A stretch of 5,091 bases of DNA, taken from assembly GCA_947445425.1 (NCBI GenBank), contig CANFFA010000217.1:1-5091 (forward strand), given 5' to 3'. The notes below the pieces were generated by a model. That model saw nothing but the letters and a program-made list of their open reading frames with translations. It was not told the origin of the DNA and did no database searches. Position numbers and translations under genes: made by a program. Below, in pieces: positions 5,077 to 5,091 of the stretch. The stretch's first letter is position 1. Every line of letters begins with the position of its first letter. This DNA is from Paludibacteraceae bacterium. GTDB taxonomy: Bacteria > Bacteroidota > Bacteroidia > Bacteroidales > Paludibacteraceae.

Positions 5077-5091
5077 AAAATTTAAGTTAAT

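Overview
The window is AT-rich and carries three complete genes plus unusually structured intergenic DNA. It most likely comes from a member of the Bacteroidota. The signs are: near-perfect TAnnTTTG-type -7 promoter elements in front of two genes, starts without clear Shine-Dalgarno sequences, a PolA whose N-terminal nuclease resembles Bacteroidia homologues (FDPPGKTFRHE, TPEDIR), and a Bacteroides-like polyprenyl diphosphate synthase. I cannot assign a family or genus. The lineage call rests on pattern recognition, not on a search.

Layout. Positions 1-142 hold non-coding DNA with a chain of hairpins enclosed by a perfect 7-bp closing stem, next to the 3' end of the first gene. Positions 143-1117 (minus) encode a trans-polyprenyl diphosphate synthase (IspB-like), expected to make the menaquinone side chain. 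Positions 1118-1400 are a divergent intergenic region. It holds the synthase promoter, two convergent arrays of 7-bp repeats and weak candidate promoters for polA. Positions 1401-4241 (plus) encode a full-length three-domain DNA polymerase I with all catalytic residues visible and a candidate sliding-clamp-binding peptide in its linker. Positions 4242-4647 are a 406-bp gap. It contains a roughly 190-bp nested palindromic element built from 8-bp repeats and bounded by imperfect 20-bp terminal inverted repeats, followed by dyads and a promoter. Positions 4648-5076 (plus) encode a complete Rrf2-family regulator with three cysteines spaced as in Fe-S sensor members, but with one extra residue in each gap.

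How they work together. The synthase (quinone side-chain supply) and PolA (repair and Okazaki-fragment maturation) are housekeeping genes transcribed divergently. The Rrf2 gene has its own promoter, and its targets probably lie beyond the right edge or elsewhere. Nothing here shows a shared pathway. The most distinctive feature is the pair of inverted short-period repeat elements, one on each side of polA, plus the multi-hairpin block at the left edge. No defence system, CRISPR array, transposase gene, tRNA or rRNA was seen.
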